Assembly: GCA_900380265.1 (NCBI GenBank)
Contig: LR025083.1
Coordinates: 124,001 to 188,000, forward strand
DNA from: Serratia symbiotica
Lineage (GTDB): Bacteria > Pseudomonadota > Gammaproteobacteria > Enterobacterales > Enterobacteriaceae
Length of the DNA: 64,000 bases
Direction: 5' to 3'
The notes beneath the pieces were generated by a model. The model had not been told where the DNA came from and searched no databases. It was given only the letters and a program-made list of their open reading frames with translations. Each line of letters starts with the position of its first letter. Positions within the stretch are counted from its first letter, which is position 1. Made by a program: the position numbers and the translations under genes. Shown here in pieces: positions 1-14,995 of the stretch.

Positions 1-2900
1 TTAGCGACGTAATGCTAGCCGGGCTAGTTAGTTGTACATGACCCTAGCTATGGGAGAGCGCGATGAAGGATTAAACTGCTGCACGGTGCTAGAATCTACC
101 GTGCAGAATGGCGTATTTGCTGTCATAGCGAATACGCAATAACAGAATGTTATAAAACGGAAATATTCTAAATCCGATGGTTAGATGGCTAATATTTAGC
201 TAGCGTATTTAGATAATTCTATCATAGCATATAACATGATAGCGGAACAACGATCTTGTTTGCTATAAACATTAAGCGGATCGCCCATGATTGCTATATA
301 TTTATTGTTAAGCTTATCTTTCCCATCATGGTTATGATAGCTTGCGGGTCAACAGAAAGTGAAGCTAGAAGTAGACGGCGTAAGATGTAAGCAATAAAAG
401 CACCACCTGACTGGAATTAGGCTCAAACGCACTTGTAACTGAAGCGTCTCCTTTGAGTGGAATGACGGGTATCACAGCCTTTAAGTTGGGCTGATGAATT
501 TAGCATCTTCTGCTATCTGATTATAGTTTTGGAGAAGTGCTTTGTTTTCTCAGGAAATGAACCTGTAGAGCGCATGACTTGCTTTGTTGGTGGTCTCAGT
601 CGATCATGACTGGGCTTTGATATTTATGCTGTACTTAAAGAATCAAGCTGATAGTTGGTCGGGCTCAGCGGCTAATATCCGCAACCTCTAAGTTAGAACG
701 TTCAGGTAGGAGCTGGATCGTGATTAAGGGTAGGGTACCGCTGAATACCATAGTAGTATGTAGGTGAGATCCTGCAGTCTCTGCTGCATTATTTATAAGT
801 GACCAGTTAAGATTAACGCGGATAGTCGCTGCCTAAGTACGATTGGCAATGCCCAACGATTGTTGTACCCAATCTCACAATTCCACCTTAATCTTTACTA
901 TTTTATACAATTGCTTTAAATTAAATCAAACATCAAGGATATGCTAGCATCCTTCGCAGTTATACCGATGCAATATCGCTACAGGATATCAGAAGAAAGT
1001 GATTGTATCTTGAGGTCAACAAGGAGATTAATGTTCAATTTAAGCTAATTACATCGACAGGGTCCTTACTTTCTTCTATGTGACAGGTGAAATTAACGAC
1101 AAGAAAGATTTTTAGTGCTGCTAGCCCGGTTGGAATAGATCAAGGCTGGTCGTTGTGGGCGAGCACCAGTTCAATGATTATTGCTTGGTCATAGAAGTCG
1201 TACGGCATAAGAGAGAGGGTGATATGTCTTCTCTCCACTGGAGGTTATGAGACTGTCTATGTTGTTATGCTACCTAAAAATAGTATCTGGTTTGACGAGA
1301 TCATCAAGTCCATCTAGGTAGACCTGGCGCATCTTGAGTAGCAATCTCCGGTTATGGCAAAAGTATCGCTTGGTACTGCTAGTAAGAGGCGTTTACCACT
1401 TCGCTCGTAATGATGAATGTATCCAGTTGTTACTTTCGAAGAGAGAATGAAATTAGACACAGCACAGATTGTAATTACACAGGAACAGCTCCACGTACTT
1501 TTTTAAAATATCAGGATTATTGCCAATGACACAAGGTTATGGATTACAATTTTATTGAGTTAATAAGAATATTGCCCCTGTTGTGAATAACGCTAGAATT
1601 CAGTAGCTACGTCTAGCTAACTTACCAAAGAGAACTCTCATAAATGACTTGGATTATGACGGGCTGTTGAATGTTTTTCGGTCTCACCGTGTATTCTCAG
1701 AGAGCGCCTAATAAAGGTCGAATTACCACCTAAGAAGAGTGCCTGTTGAGGTTGAAATAAATAGGAGAAGGCACGGAATGGTCATGGTGTTATTCTTGTT
1801 GTCGGCTTGCTATTGGTGTGCAAGCTGATGTTGGATATTGTCGCGGACAGCAATATCGCCATAAACTCCATTTCCTGGAGTGAATCACGCTTAACATCGG
1901 CACTCTAAGTCGACATTATTCATTGCCTTGACGAATCGCTAGGTTAAAATAACACACTGCACAAGTCTGGGAAATTTTATTCCTATGTTAGTGATGGGGG
2001 ATGGCACATCAAGATCCTGGAGATTGTTTAGGTCTTGATAGTGATATTGATGATCATTCATTCCAGGCATTAGCGCTAGAGGCAGTTTTCGGTTAAAAAT
2101 CATGGTATTGTCTCAGCAACTTATTTATCTATTTAGGGTTAAACTAAAATATACGTAAGTTATTGTTAGTTGAAGAAAGTAGAACATATGCCTATAAGGC
2201 ATTATTCCGCCAATCAAGACAGGACGGCCTATGAGAGGATAGAAATATTTCAATAGTATCGAAGTGACTGCTGTAGTTATTAAATAGCTGTACCACGTAC
2301 ATAATCCTCTATTAGTAACCAGTAAGAATGTGATTTATTTATTTTAAATAAAGTGGCTAGAAGAATCAAAGTAGCGAGACAAAGAAGTACTAATCCGTTG
2401 TGCACATTAAGAAAATCATAGTTACGGAAACGGAAGAGTTCTTGAAGGTCTGTAATGTTGGTTTGGTAGATGTTTAGGTATATTAATGCTATTAATATTA
2501 ATGCTATCAATTGTACCGAGTGAGTAGTACATCAAATGTAGGCCGCTATATGGCCTGTGCTGAGTCGTTAATTTAGTGCGTGATGGCGAGCTCAGTTGGT
2601 GATGTGTCTGCGCCATCTAGAGGAGAATAGTAGGCGGAAATTCGAAAGGCACTGTCATTAAAAGGCGATAAGGTTTAACTTCGGATTATGTCGTTTTCCC
2701 GATTAGTGCGTTTGTCCCCCCAAGTGATACGCATGAAGCGCTTACATGCTAATACAAGTTTAAATGGTTAATAAGTAAAGAGATAAAACTTGTAGTGACA
2801 TGTCCTGTCGCGCGCTACTGGTATCTGAACCTGAATAATTAAGGGTGATTGAACTTGAAACAGTTGAGTGTATATCAACGCACAAATATGCATTTGTGAT
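1..2900. other. Gene-free stretch, moderate G+C, unassigned
   Basis: No frame longer than about 76 codons and no recognisable relic. The longest minus frame (2280-2510) is hydrophobic but has no family resemblance I can name. A 16-codon frame beginning at 1778 follows an AGGAG motif and ends in a short hydrophobic run; I regard it as chance. CTAG tetranucleotides are frequent here. Probably decayed coding DNA, judged only from its similarity in texture to the relic regions further on. Confidence 0.6.
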
Positions 2901-5900
2901 CAATAACACGTTGGGAAAAGAAAGTGATACAATATTTATTGATTAAGTATTTAAACTTTTATGACAAAATAAAATAAAATAGCCTTTCAATATGGCATAA
3001 ACGATTGAATATGGGTAGTATTAGAATATTAGTATGGATAACATGGAGTTATTTATTAGTAGGTTATCGCCAGAAAATGTGCGGCTAGCGGTGAAATATA
3101 AATATAGAAAGTATAAAAAGATGGCTAAGCAAATTACGTTTATTTTGGTTGGATTGTTGGCTATACCTGCTGGGTAGGTGTTATGGTTATAAGTATTTTT
3201 TATACCTTTAATCGTTACGTAATAATATTATTGTTGAATGATATCTTAAGCATGAAAGCCATAAGAGACATATGTTTTGACTAGACTGTACAGAAATATA
3301 AGGTTCTAGTAAGTTACTACGTGCATCTTATGAGGGTTAAAGTGTAAGGATAATAATATATGTCAATAAAATTATACTTCTTTAGAACTCTAAAGCTAAT
3401 TCCATAAGTCATGTTTGGAGGTTTATTCAGGTTACTACTTGTGAGTAATTATTATTTTTAATAGCACAGTCTGGGTTAAATTCTTTAATGGTATAGGTGA
3501 TATTTATCATCTTATCCAAATATAAATATTAAGAGGTATAAATAATAAGATCCCTCGAATTAGGTATGAGATAATATAAGAAATAACATTTGATTAATAT
3601 GGCTATTGGATTCGGTTAAACATAAGTTAGACTGAAATATAAAAGTATGTTGTTATATCACAAATAGAATTACACGGAAGAGTTTTATATATAACTAAAT
3701 TTTCTTCAGATAAAAAATCAGTAAATAGCATCACAAGAAAAGCAAAATATACAAAGATGTGTTACTACAATAATAGGTAGGGTTTAGTAAGTTTTTAGGC
3801 GTGTATGCCATGTATCATAGATAGCGGATTATCCACTCATATTATGAATAATTTTATAAATTAAAAACAAATAATCCAATTAAATAATGTGATCTGTTGG
3901 TAACATATATTTAAATTAAGTATGAACACCTCACTCTAAAAATATAGAATATAAATCATGTGATACCGTCAGGTGAGTTATTTATTCACTAAAAATAATC
4001 GTTTATCTATTATGCGGCCCATTGATTTGCTCAATAAACTATGCATGATTTTCTCATGGTGTCAGCAGAAAGAGTTAGGCGCGTATGTTAATACAATGTG
4101 CATACCTAAGTATCTGAAAATAGAAATAAATGAGTAATATAATTGCTTTTAAGAATATAAGCTTCAGAGTTGCAGTAACAGCCTGGATGGGAGCATATGC
4201 CATTACAATATCGTTGTGTGATTCGAGTGAGTTGAATAACGTTAATATCACAGACTGATCATAACTAGGCGCGTATTTTATAAATACGCGCAGTAATATT
4301 TATTACCCCAAGTTGTCATAATTATGTCATCTAAATATAAATAGGTATTGAAAGCACAAGAGAGAATTTATAAATTTAATTATATGCGAATAGCTCAGCC
4401 ATTATATCTACAGTAATTTATGTGATTTAAGTATTGATTCGATATCAATCTTAATATTTTATTAATTTATAAATAGACGTGCCTGCTATTTTATTTTAAA
4501 GATTAGAAATCTTTACTTTATAAATACTTCAATTAAAAAATATTATTGAGATAATTGTGAAATGTGTTTCCACATACTATAACTATAGACTTACTAATAG
4601 TAAAAAGATATGCATAGCTATCACATAACTAATAAAAAATAGATTGCTATATTTTTAAATAGCAACCTTAGGTTGCTTGGTCATTAATACCACATAAGAA
4701 TAGAGTAGCTTTACTCACTGTTTACACTTAGTAGATATAATAAATTTAATTAACATGCATAATTTATAATTCGAGTATGCAAATTAGAGAATTTTGCACT
4801 AGCAATATTAACGGTGACAGGTTCGTAGTTCACTAGGTCTTTAGGTTGTATGCTCTACTACCAGTAGTAAAATTTCATGCAAATTGAGGCATAACACTCG
4901 TTATTTAGCGTTTAATGTGCTTCCTTTAAAATACAAAATATTTCATATATTGAATATTAATTGTCCCTAATATCAATAAGTTTAGGGTAAGTCATTTAAC
5001 TATGTAATAAATCTGAAGTTTATTTGTTAGATAGTCGTCTTCTGCCTCTACTACATAGTTGTAATGTAATGTAGAGCTTCTTTGCGCTAGCATTGAATGA
5101 TTTTTAAAGTAATGTATTCAAAGTTAAGGTTAGTAACTATACTAATGACTAGTGAATAAATTCATATACGTTATAAAATAATTTATAATAATTTTAGTTT
5201 GGGCTTGAATGGTTATCTAATAATCAATCAGAATAAATTAGAAAATCCACTTAGTATAAATTGCGAATTATATAAACCAGTTGTACGATTTACTATATAT
5301 GAAATATGACCTGCTGAGCTTAGATTATAGACTAAGCGTAGGGCTGTGAATACAGCCTAGCTTGAACAACTTTTCTCTATTGAGAGAAAACGACCTCAGT
5401 CGTGCATACAAATGTTGATATACACCGCTGTAGAGTTATCTTGCTCTGTATAAATGAATGGATAAGTCTGGTTTTTATTAGACCTTATTTACTTTTATTT
5501 AGTGTATTTTGGTATATTAGGTTATAGTTTTAATAATCTTATTGATTAGAACGCAAATATTGATCGTTGCTCTCGAATTATGAATAACAATATTATGATT
5601 GTAGTCAATACAATATAATACATATAAAATATAAGTGGTTTTAAACAGTTCCGTCCGGGCTGACTATCTATTAGATCATTCATCCTTGCCTCAGTTTGAA
5701 TTACTTGTAAGAAGGTGTATATAGCTAGTATTGTAATTATTTTGTGTTTAACATGATTTGAATATTCCCATTTTGTGAATCCACAATAGCGCAAAATAGC
5801 TCGAATAGCCACGCCACAGAACGATTTGTGTAATCGTAATCTAGACAATAAATTCACGATTCTGGCGTGCTAGTCAGATGATATATATAAATTACTTATC

Positions 5901-8900
5901 TTATTAATTCATATGTAAAAGATAATAAATAGATCGCTGGTTACATTTAACAAATCATTTACATTTATTAAATCGTAGTAAATGACATGCACGATAGAAA
6001 CATGATAAATAAAGGCGTATTCCTATGAATTTATATTGCAATTAGGAAAACTTTTCTTCTTGTTATTATAAAATGCATTGAAAAATTCTGGTTTAGTATT
6101 CTAAAAGAACTGAAAGTCAAGACTTAAATATATTATTTATAGCCTGTAGGAATTAAAGGAATGTTCGGATTTAATAAATGACGTTTATGTTTAGTAACAA
6201 ACGTAAATTATATGATGCATAGCGAATGCAATAGTTTTCAACACTTCTTATGGAAGAACTAAAATATATCGCAGTGTTTAAAATGTCTTCAGCGCGTATA
6301 TGCTAGGTTTAAATGTAATAATCGGTACGCAGGTGCTATAGATATTTTCGAGTCTTTTACCAACAGATATTTTTAAATAAGAAAAATTAGATGTGTGTAC
6401 TGAAATACTAAACATGCATCTTAGGATGCTTCCTTAGTATATTGAGGTAGTAAATACTAAAATACAATTAATTTATTAAATAGAATTATCAATCAATAAA
6501 TCAATCAGTTGTAGTTATTACTACAGATAGCGTAGTGAGAAAAGTGTTTTTTGTTGCTATTGAAATATCTCAAACCAGAATTTACTGATTGAGAATTTAT
6601 GTCCTGTTATGAATTATGTATTGGCTGTATCCCTCACTATTTAACCGATCACAAGTAATATTATTAATTTACACGGAATGCTTTAATATTATTAGTGAAC
6701 TAAATCTATTGATGAGTATGCGGTCTCTTATTTTATAGTCTTTTAGACTATTTCACCTATCGGAAGTGAAACTAATCCAGTTTACTGAGTATATTGAGCA
6801 CAATAATCTGTGTTTTATATATGAATTTAATGTCAATTAAAAATATTTTGTTCTCTCTTCCAACTAAACTATGTGAAAGAATCAGTGTTTTATTTCGAAT
6901 ATTTCTGATGGTTTATCATAAAAACCGTACCTCGATACGGGCCTTTAGGCCGCCTTTCTTAAACTAATATTCATATAACATCCCACGGTGAATAGTATTT
7001 TTAATGTTGGAATTATTAGCATTATACAATCGGTACCATTTTTATAGATAGAATAGTGCCGAACATTTATCGTGAAGTGTTTTATTTGGTGTAGCATGTA
7101 GACTATATATTTTAGGTGTGTAACGTTAAATATCATTTTTACTAGAGTGCCTGGCGCCTTATTTATAATTATTCTTCAAGAGCTTCGCTATGCTGGTATT
7201 GTGTGTTACATTAAAAGCCGCTGTCTGTAGTAAGGAATTTGAATGCACATCCATATTTTATTATACGAAATAAAAATAAAGATTTTATTGTATAGGTTTT
7301 AATACCGGTACTTGAAAGGAATAAATTTATTAAATAAGATCATGGTAAAGTAGAAATTGCTTTTATGAACCATAAAAACATTTATTCGCAATAACTCATA
7401 CTTATATACCCTACTCTTATTACATTCTGTAATTAGTAGTTTAGATATTATCTAATAATAAATAATTTTTCATACAATGATAATTGTCATTACTCTATGT
7501 GTTGATGCGCTTCTTATATATAGTAATAAATTATTATCCATTTTAAACTCAACATAAATGACGGTGGTATAGATGACCTCTATGTTTGTGTTTATATGGA
7601 CAAAGGAACTGAATATTCCTATCTCAATATTTAAAATTTAATAGTTAGTAGATAATAACATAAATAATTTTTATATTAATTCCATTAAATAAATGTTGAA
7701 TGCTTTATTTTAAAAATACATATAATATATTTGATTAAACTCTAGATAGAAATGAGTGAACTTTTACAGTTTAACAAATTTATTTGTCGCAGACGCCTTT
7801 TATAATATAATAATATATTAATACAAGATAGAGATTTCTTAAATTTGCGATCTAAGAACATAGAAATCAGTATTTTTAACTCTCTTGGAAAGTTAATGCA
7901 AGTATTTTATATTTTGAACTAATATTTTATGCAAGCCATAGTCATTTCAATATATTACAAATAATTGGTTTTATGTTTTATAAAACTTAAGAGACTTTAT
8001 TTTCTAACTTCTGATAATGATTTGCATTTAAATAAATAATTACTTTGTTCTATTATTAAATAATAGCATGTAGTTGTCCCCTTACTATTAATCATTTATT
8101 CTTTATGTGTTTCATATAAATATGGGTTATTTATTAAAGTTTTTTATTTGCATGATTTGAAATTATTTACCAATTGGAGGTGTGCTTTTATCCTGATGCC
8201 ACACTAACATAAACTCGATTATATCGGTGTTGTTTTTTATCATCTCTAATCAACTAAAATATCATAAATGACATTTTGTGTTTTATTAAACTTGATTTTA
8301 ACTAGCCTCTATGCGAGGTAAGACGTAAATATTTTTACTGTAATGGGATGATCCATAAATATTCATGGAATAGATCAGATCGTTTATCTAAATCTCTTAA
8401 TATATCATCGATCAAATATTACAAACCGTATTCTTTCTTCTAAAAGCTTCCATCTGACTTATTCAGTCTACGACATCTCGTAATTTCTTTGTTCAATCTT
8501 AGCTTAGGTAAATACAGATTGTGAAAGATTGGCTTGTTTTTCTGGTGTTCACCACTGCTTAAGAATAAGCGCTTAAGGTGAATTATCTTATAGGTAATGA
8601 TATCACGGATAGGACTTCTTCCTTTTGCATAGAGATGTACTCCCTCTTGGAGGCGGTGGGTTATTTTAATCTGTATCAATTTTATTGATAATAGATTTAT
8701 ATACTATATAGCTGTCATTTCTGCATGCTGGGAATGGGTTTACTTCTCACAAACCCTAGTCAACTATCCACTTCAATTCTCTTTTTTTTAAACGTGGTTA
8801 ATTAATCTGATATCATCTTTTTAGCTAGAATTAAAAATCAATCACTCCTGTCTCAAATTTATTTAGTATAGCCTGTTATCCTCACAGAGCCGCTATTGGT
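2900..8900. other. Long AT-rich gene-free stretch
   Basis: About 6 kb of very AT-rich sequence (the 60 bases at 7621-7680 contain only 6 G or C). Frames are short; the longest, on the minus strand at 5546-5857, codes for a 103-residue string with no family resemblance I recognise and no good ribosome binding site. Texture differs sharply from the flanking non-coding DNA, which suggests older decay or a different origin. Confidence 0.6.
6920..6940 (-). terminator. Possible intrinsic terminator
   Basis: Read on the minus strand: stem CCGTA / TACGG around a six-base loop, followed at once by five T. It lies in AT-rich DNA without an identifiable upstream gene, so it may be a leftover or chance. 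Confidence 0.25.
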
Positions 8901-11900
8901 TAGTAATCTGCTGCTATTATTCATTAGCACTTTTTGGGTTAGTACTACCTATTGCCCGATTGGCAGAATGTAGTATATATCGTTCTGAACCAAGCGACGC
9001 GTTAGCCAAACCTCTTTCTGTACTAGGCAAGACAAACTGGTCACGGGTTAATATGATTAAAAAATGATATTTTTTCTGAGTTTTCTTGTACCAGTCCATT
9101 CTTATCATGATGGGATAATATCGTTAGCTTCATTCAAGAAGTACTGCTCATTGGATGGTGAGCTTCCTCTTTATGCCGGTAGCAATTGTTCCCAATCGGT
9201 TTAGGGTACTGCATAGGGGCAGTAGGGTTTGACCGAGCAGTCTGCACGTAGTCTGACCTTTTGCTTTATGCTCTAACGATAGATAAATGATTAATATTTC
9301 ACTCGGTATACAGTCGATCCTTGAGGGCTCTGAAGTATCTATGAGATGCCTAGCCCATGGCGCTGATATGTCTGTTAGGATATTCATCCTATTGGCGATG
9401 CACCTGCGTTTTGATAGGGACAGCCAATCATCTGAAGTTGAAACAGATCTAGCACCCATAACTACTGACAGAGATGGCCAGCGATTTCCGTCCAGATATA
9501 CGTGATATTGCAAAATCACACCTAATAAGTCGGGGTGGGCACCCTAAAAATCTGCTCTAGCAAACGCAGGAGGGACGGGCTGGCGGTCTTGGTGAATATG
9601 TGAATATGTATCCTGATTGGTGGCGGTTACTAAAGTTCAGATAGAGCATGAACTCTTTAGTACGATAAGTACCCAAACTGAGGGGTATATCCAGTCAACA
9701 CATCAGTAAGAGTGGGTACACTTGCTAAGTAGAAACGCTGGTTCTAGAATAAACGTATTACTTAGTATAGCTGGGCCTGCCCTGGTGGGTTAATGGTGTT
9801 TTGTTGCTTCGATCATTAGGGATAACTGCTATAAGTGGGAGTAGCAGGGTAAGTAGGAAGTATAGTGTGAGTTTCGGTTCGCCTGTCTAGTGTCACGCAC
9901 TTTTCAGTGCGTTAGGGATTAGAAGCGCAGCATATTTTTAAATCGCATTTTACTCTAGCCACTATATTGTAGTGATACAGATAATATAATTAGATGAGAT
10001 AATGATCTCTTCTAAGGTAGCTGGATTAGCTATCTCACCACACATACTGCATCGAATAGTGGCGATAATTTCTTATTATCAGACTATTTAATACCTGTTA
10101 AAATATATCAATAAGGTGATTAAGCTATTATAAATAAAGAGAAAGTTTGATTTCCAGTTTTCAACCGGAAAGCGGACTTTATCACAATAAGATCATAAAG
10201 GATTAGTATAATCACTTTTACCCTATAATAGGTTGATATGTTGAAATTTTTACAAATAGCTAAAGTTTTATTTGTTATGCTGTGGTCGCTGAGGGTTATA
10301 ATATGACTATCTAATGCATTGGTCAGGTTATATTCCCATGTGACATCGGTCTGAAAATATATTAAGATGGATGATTAAGTTTCCTTGCCTTTAATTGTTT
10401 TATAGATGCATATGGATACTGAGCTTATCCTAGCAACATACAGGATAAGGATGCCTACACGTGAATAGTGATTTTTGATATTGCGAGTTATTCCGTCTTT
10501 GTATCCCGCATGCAGCGCCCTGGATCCTCATCTTTACCAGATCATTCTAGAATAAGGGAGAGAAATAAAAATTTGATAGATGCAAATAGCACTCTAGAAT
10601 CTAATTCTATTTTATTATTAATAATTCCGTTTCACCGGATCCGTTAGTGGGGAGATTCCAAGCGGAATCTTTTGAGAGCTCGCGTAAGAGAGTAAAATAT
10701 ATATAAATAGAAACATAGCGATTGTTCAGAATAGACGAACTGATTAATAAAACATCCGAATCATTCATTCAAGTCAAAAGAGTTTGCGCATCGCCATTCA
10801 TGTTATGTCTACAAAATATATTAGTATCTCATTAAGCCTAGAAGGTGATGGTTATGATTAAATATAAAATGGATATTTTATAGTATACTGGTTGTGCTGT
10901 CTGGTTACTAGAATTTATTAGTCTATTTGGTTGTTGAGGATATGAAGAACTTGGTTAAATCACTGCAGTAAGACTAAGCCCTCTCCGCTAGGAGAATATC
11001 TTAATTCTCATCAACAATGAACATGTGATGGAAAACACCTTAGCTACGGCTTTATCGTACTAGGCAAGTGAGTATTAGGGGAAGGTAGTATTATTCACAG
11101 AATCTGTTTAGGGTGAGATTCCTGCAATTCTTACTACACAGTAGCGGATATGCTATTGTGTTGCTTCACGATACTGGTATTGAATCCTATTTCAATATTA
11201 CGATAGCGTAAAAATCACCGCAGACGAAGCCTGGGTATGCGAAGTAAAAAGAAACAAGATGACTGTATTACAAGAGAATAGTGGGTTTTTATAGCCAGAT
11301 ATAAAATAAAATCCGATTTCCTGCATGATTGAATGGGTAGTTAGGTAATTATAAATACGCCAGAAATTACATTTAGCTTCGCTTAAATTTGCTATTAACC
11401 TAAGAGGTTAGTTTGATTCATTCCTAGGAATTTGCCATAACAGTGTTTCACTGCAATGCATCTGGAAATATTACGAATATAAATGGGTTTATCGTTTCTG
11501 CTTCGTAAGTCCCTCTTGTGTGAGGGCAAAGCGGTTGTCTAAATTCTCTATATCCGTTGAGGTTTGAGGTTATTATGAGATGGAAATCGTTAATGTCAGA
11601 GATAGTACAAGTATTCATCGCGGTAACTTTCTCTTACCCTCAGGAATCGTGCCTACAAGTAGCCGTGCTCTTTCCTATTACTAATTAAGTTGTGAATACG
11701 CTCTGTAAATTACTATATTCTATATAGAAATATTAAAGTCATAGTCCGAATAAGTAGCTGGCCCACGCAAAATCTTACCATTTTTATAAGCGTCTGGTAT
11801 AAAGTAGCCAGAAGTGTCAGTTTTGACAGCTGATAGAGACTATCGGTAAGGGTGCCAGGAGAGGCATATAATATCAGGTGTCGCGTGCGCTAATGCTAGT

Positions 11901-14900
11901 GGTGAAACTCAGGCCAAGGAGACAATCCTTGTGAGATAGCAGGAACCAAACTCTTTCATAAGCATATTTCATGATTAGCCCCAGTTGCTGGATGAGTCTT
12001 TAAACAGCATCAGATATATAGCATGATAGTTTTTATCGCTGGCAAAGCGGGAAATACCGTAAGTTCTTCCCACCGCAAAGCGTGTACACTTTTTAAAAGT
12101 GTCCTTCATCGTAAGTCCAATGATGATGTTAGATAATAGCTAGTATATATAGGTTATGGTTAGGAGAGTTATCCCAAGCCTGCCTTGGTTCTAAGGACAT
12201 TTCTGCCATAGACCTGTTTTTTTGCTTGTATATCGCTGATTTTGCTACGCAACCTAGAATGTGTGAAGGCTCTGTAAGCATTTCAGTCTTAATTCACAGA
12301 TAAAATCTTTTTAACAAATTATTATTCTCCTATCAAATATTGAGGGCGATTCCACCGAAAATTTAAGTAAGATCAGGCTGCATTTTTTATGCAATAGTAT
12401 TGCACTTTTTGTTCTGACGAGCGAGAGTATAGCTCTATTTATATATTTCGACGAATGCGGTGCTGATACTGAACTCTTGGTGCGTTAAGCTGAGTCTACA
12501 TCGATAGACCTACGGCCGAGATATATTCATCCAACAAGTAAGTTGCGCCTATAGCTTTGTGCACGAAGCAGCTAGCTGTCTCTTTTGTCCATAACGATTG
12601 GCTAATGGATTGTATAGCTTGTGATGTAATTTGATTGTATACTCTAAAGAGTCCGTGTGGTAAAGTTTGCAAAAACTGGCTTAGGAAGGACTATAGCGAT
12701 AGAGCTTTTGCATCTTCAATTAAATTTAACAGGTGAAGATAAAGTAGGGAATAATATTGAATTTGAGTTTTATTCTTCCTGACTTTTATTGCGATCAATA
12801 AACTCTTTTTCTCACAAATAACCAAGATGGTATCTCCGCTTAAACTGACATCTTCCAACCCTATAGCAGAGAGGTGGAAAGCAAACTGTTCTTTGCTTGG
12901 GAAGACTATTTTTAACGCAACTCCATAGATCTAATGAGGATATAATATGTCCTGTAAGACGTAAGCTTGTAAATGTTTTTATTAGTAAGATCTCCATGAG
13001 GATCTTACTCTTATCCGTATCAATTTCCATAATAATTAGTTGATCGTAGGTTTTATAAATAATAGGTCTTATTATATAAGACGCTGCTTGCGCACAGCGC
13101 ATTGCTTTCTATCTGCCTACACATATTTTACAGAGTGTGAAATGGATTATGGCTGACGATGGATCAGCTATGGAATATTTGAATGTCAGAAGTGCTTAGC
13201 GATGGAATATTCTCTCTATTATTTATAGAGCGGTTTTGATTACCTCTATTGAGATTGTTTGTTTCCATAACTTTAATAGTGATGTGGTTTCCGTAAGTTT
13301 GCAGATCAAGAATATGAATTTTAGATGATGATCGCTATCGACTTTTATTGTAGTTCTCCTAGCTACTAGCCACTACCTATTAGGTATCGGAACCTTGATT
13401 CAAATAGACTTATCTACCTATTCAAGAAGTCTACAATTCGCTATATTAGAAAATTTTCTAAAATTTGTAATTAGTACTATTATAGTGACGTTTCACACTT
13501 CTACTTCAAAAGGAATATATGATATTATCCACGCTAATATAGCGAATAGTTGTGAGCTATACAGGCATTCCCCGGTCAGTAGTAAGTTACTATTATACTC
13601 GCGTTCGTACGTATAGAACAGAAACGGGCTATGAAATAGACTATAAATTTGGAATAAACAAGGACGAGATATATAGGAACTATAAGGGTGATGGATGAAA
13701 TGAAATATTAGTATGATTAGGCATGATAATTAGAATTTAGAAGATAGAGTAGGATAAAAATTATTAACTGATAAGTAAGATATGTACTTGCTACTATTAA
13801 GTTGCATAAATAGATTTTTTATAAAAATGAGCCTTTTGTGCCTAACTTCTAGGTATTCCTAAATTTTTGTTCTAACACTATGGTATAACTCAGGGAGTTG
13901 GCTATGTTGATGCTCAACTACACTTATCTCTGTTGGTATGATCAGTAGGAATGGCTAGTTTAGGCACCCAAAATAGCGTCTGTATGCCAATACAAGGTTG
14001 CATGACCATGATTTTGTTAACCAGCACAAACAGCGACAGTGAACCAAAAGATAATGATGAACAATAGTAATAGATAGATCCAGCATAACATCTGTTCAGT
14101 AAATAGTGGAACTAGGTTAATGCCGTTGGCCAAAGCAGGGCAACTTAAGGTAAGCGAATAAATAAAACAATCACAGTAGTGATCGCAGTATTCCGAGTAA
14201 GAGCTATATGCTCGGTTGCAAATAGAATTATTTAAAGGTGGCGAATATGATGCCACAATAGCCAGCATAAGGTTGGCAGTACCAACACCATTCAAAATAG
14301 TTACTGGCATATAAATGTAGCTGCTGTTATCTACCGTGGTAGATAAGAAATTTTTTCTAGAAAAACAACACTAAAGAAAGATTGATAGTGCGCCACTACC
14401 CAAACTATGTGACAAAGTTAAAATAACTAGCTGGAGTAAGATCTGATAACTAGATCGTATAACGAGACCCGAAGAATGCCAACAGATACTGGTTGCTATA
14501 TGCAATAATGTTGAAAGTGATGAGGTCGGATAGGTGAAGTGTCAATAGCAAATCTAAGCTAATTCAAATTTGTCCGTTAACCACTGCGCCAATATCCATA
14601 CACTTAGTATTTTGATGCTGAGAGATGAAAAGTCTGCTTGATCTATAAATACCAACCAACAATTCAGCAAGGTAAATCGCTGACATATTCCCGCTAACAA
14701 AGATAGGTTGTTCTCTGAACTCTATTCGGTATTAAAATCCCTCTTATAGAGGTAAACGGCCTGATAAGATAGTTAATGATTGAGCCGCACGAATCAGAAG
14801 TTCCCACGATACGATGCAGGTAAGTAACTAAAATCAGCAGGAGATAAGTCCTACTGTGACTTTCTTATTTTGACGGAAATAGCAATCTAGATTATGGGCA

Positions 14901-14995
14901 GGGAATGTTAATTAACGCCGCAATAAAGAGGAAAGGGTGTCGTTTTTGTAGGCTGATAGCAAGTCAAGTGTTTCAACTAAAACAGTAGGGTAATG
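8900..14995. other. Gene-free stretch downstream of nadR, unassigned
   Basis: By synteny with E. coli one would expect ettA (convergent with nadR), then slt and trpR. I looked for the ABC signature of EttA and the lytic transglycosylase motif of Slt and saw neither. Two minus frames stand out only for length: 9148-9519 (123 codons) and 14017-14310 (97 codons, hydrophobic at its C-terminus). Neither resembles a family I can name, so neither is called as a gene. Confidence 0.5.

Noticed and set aside
5546-5857. 103-codon minus frame in AT-rich DNA with a hydrophobic C-terminus
   Set aside because: AT-rich random sequence readily gives hydrophobic strings; no start signal and no family match.
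9148-9519. 123-codon minus frame, the longest in the first 14 kb
   Set aside because: No family resemblance, no ribosome binding site, and an overlapping open frame on the other strand; fits chance in moderate G+C DNA.
11091-11099. TTATTCACA, a DnaA box match
   Set aside because: Single copy, with no cluster, no AT-rich unwinding element next to it and no oriC neighbour genes.
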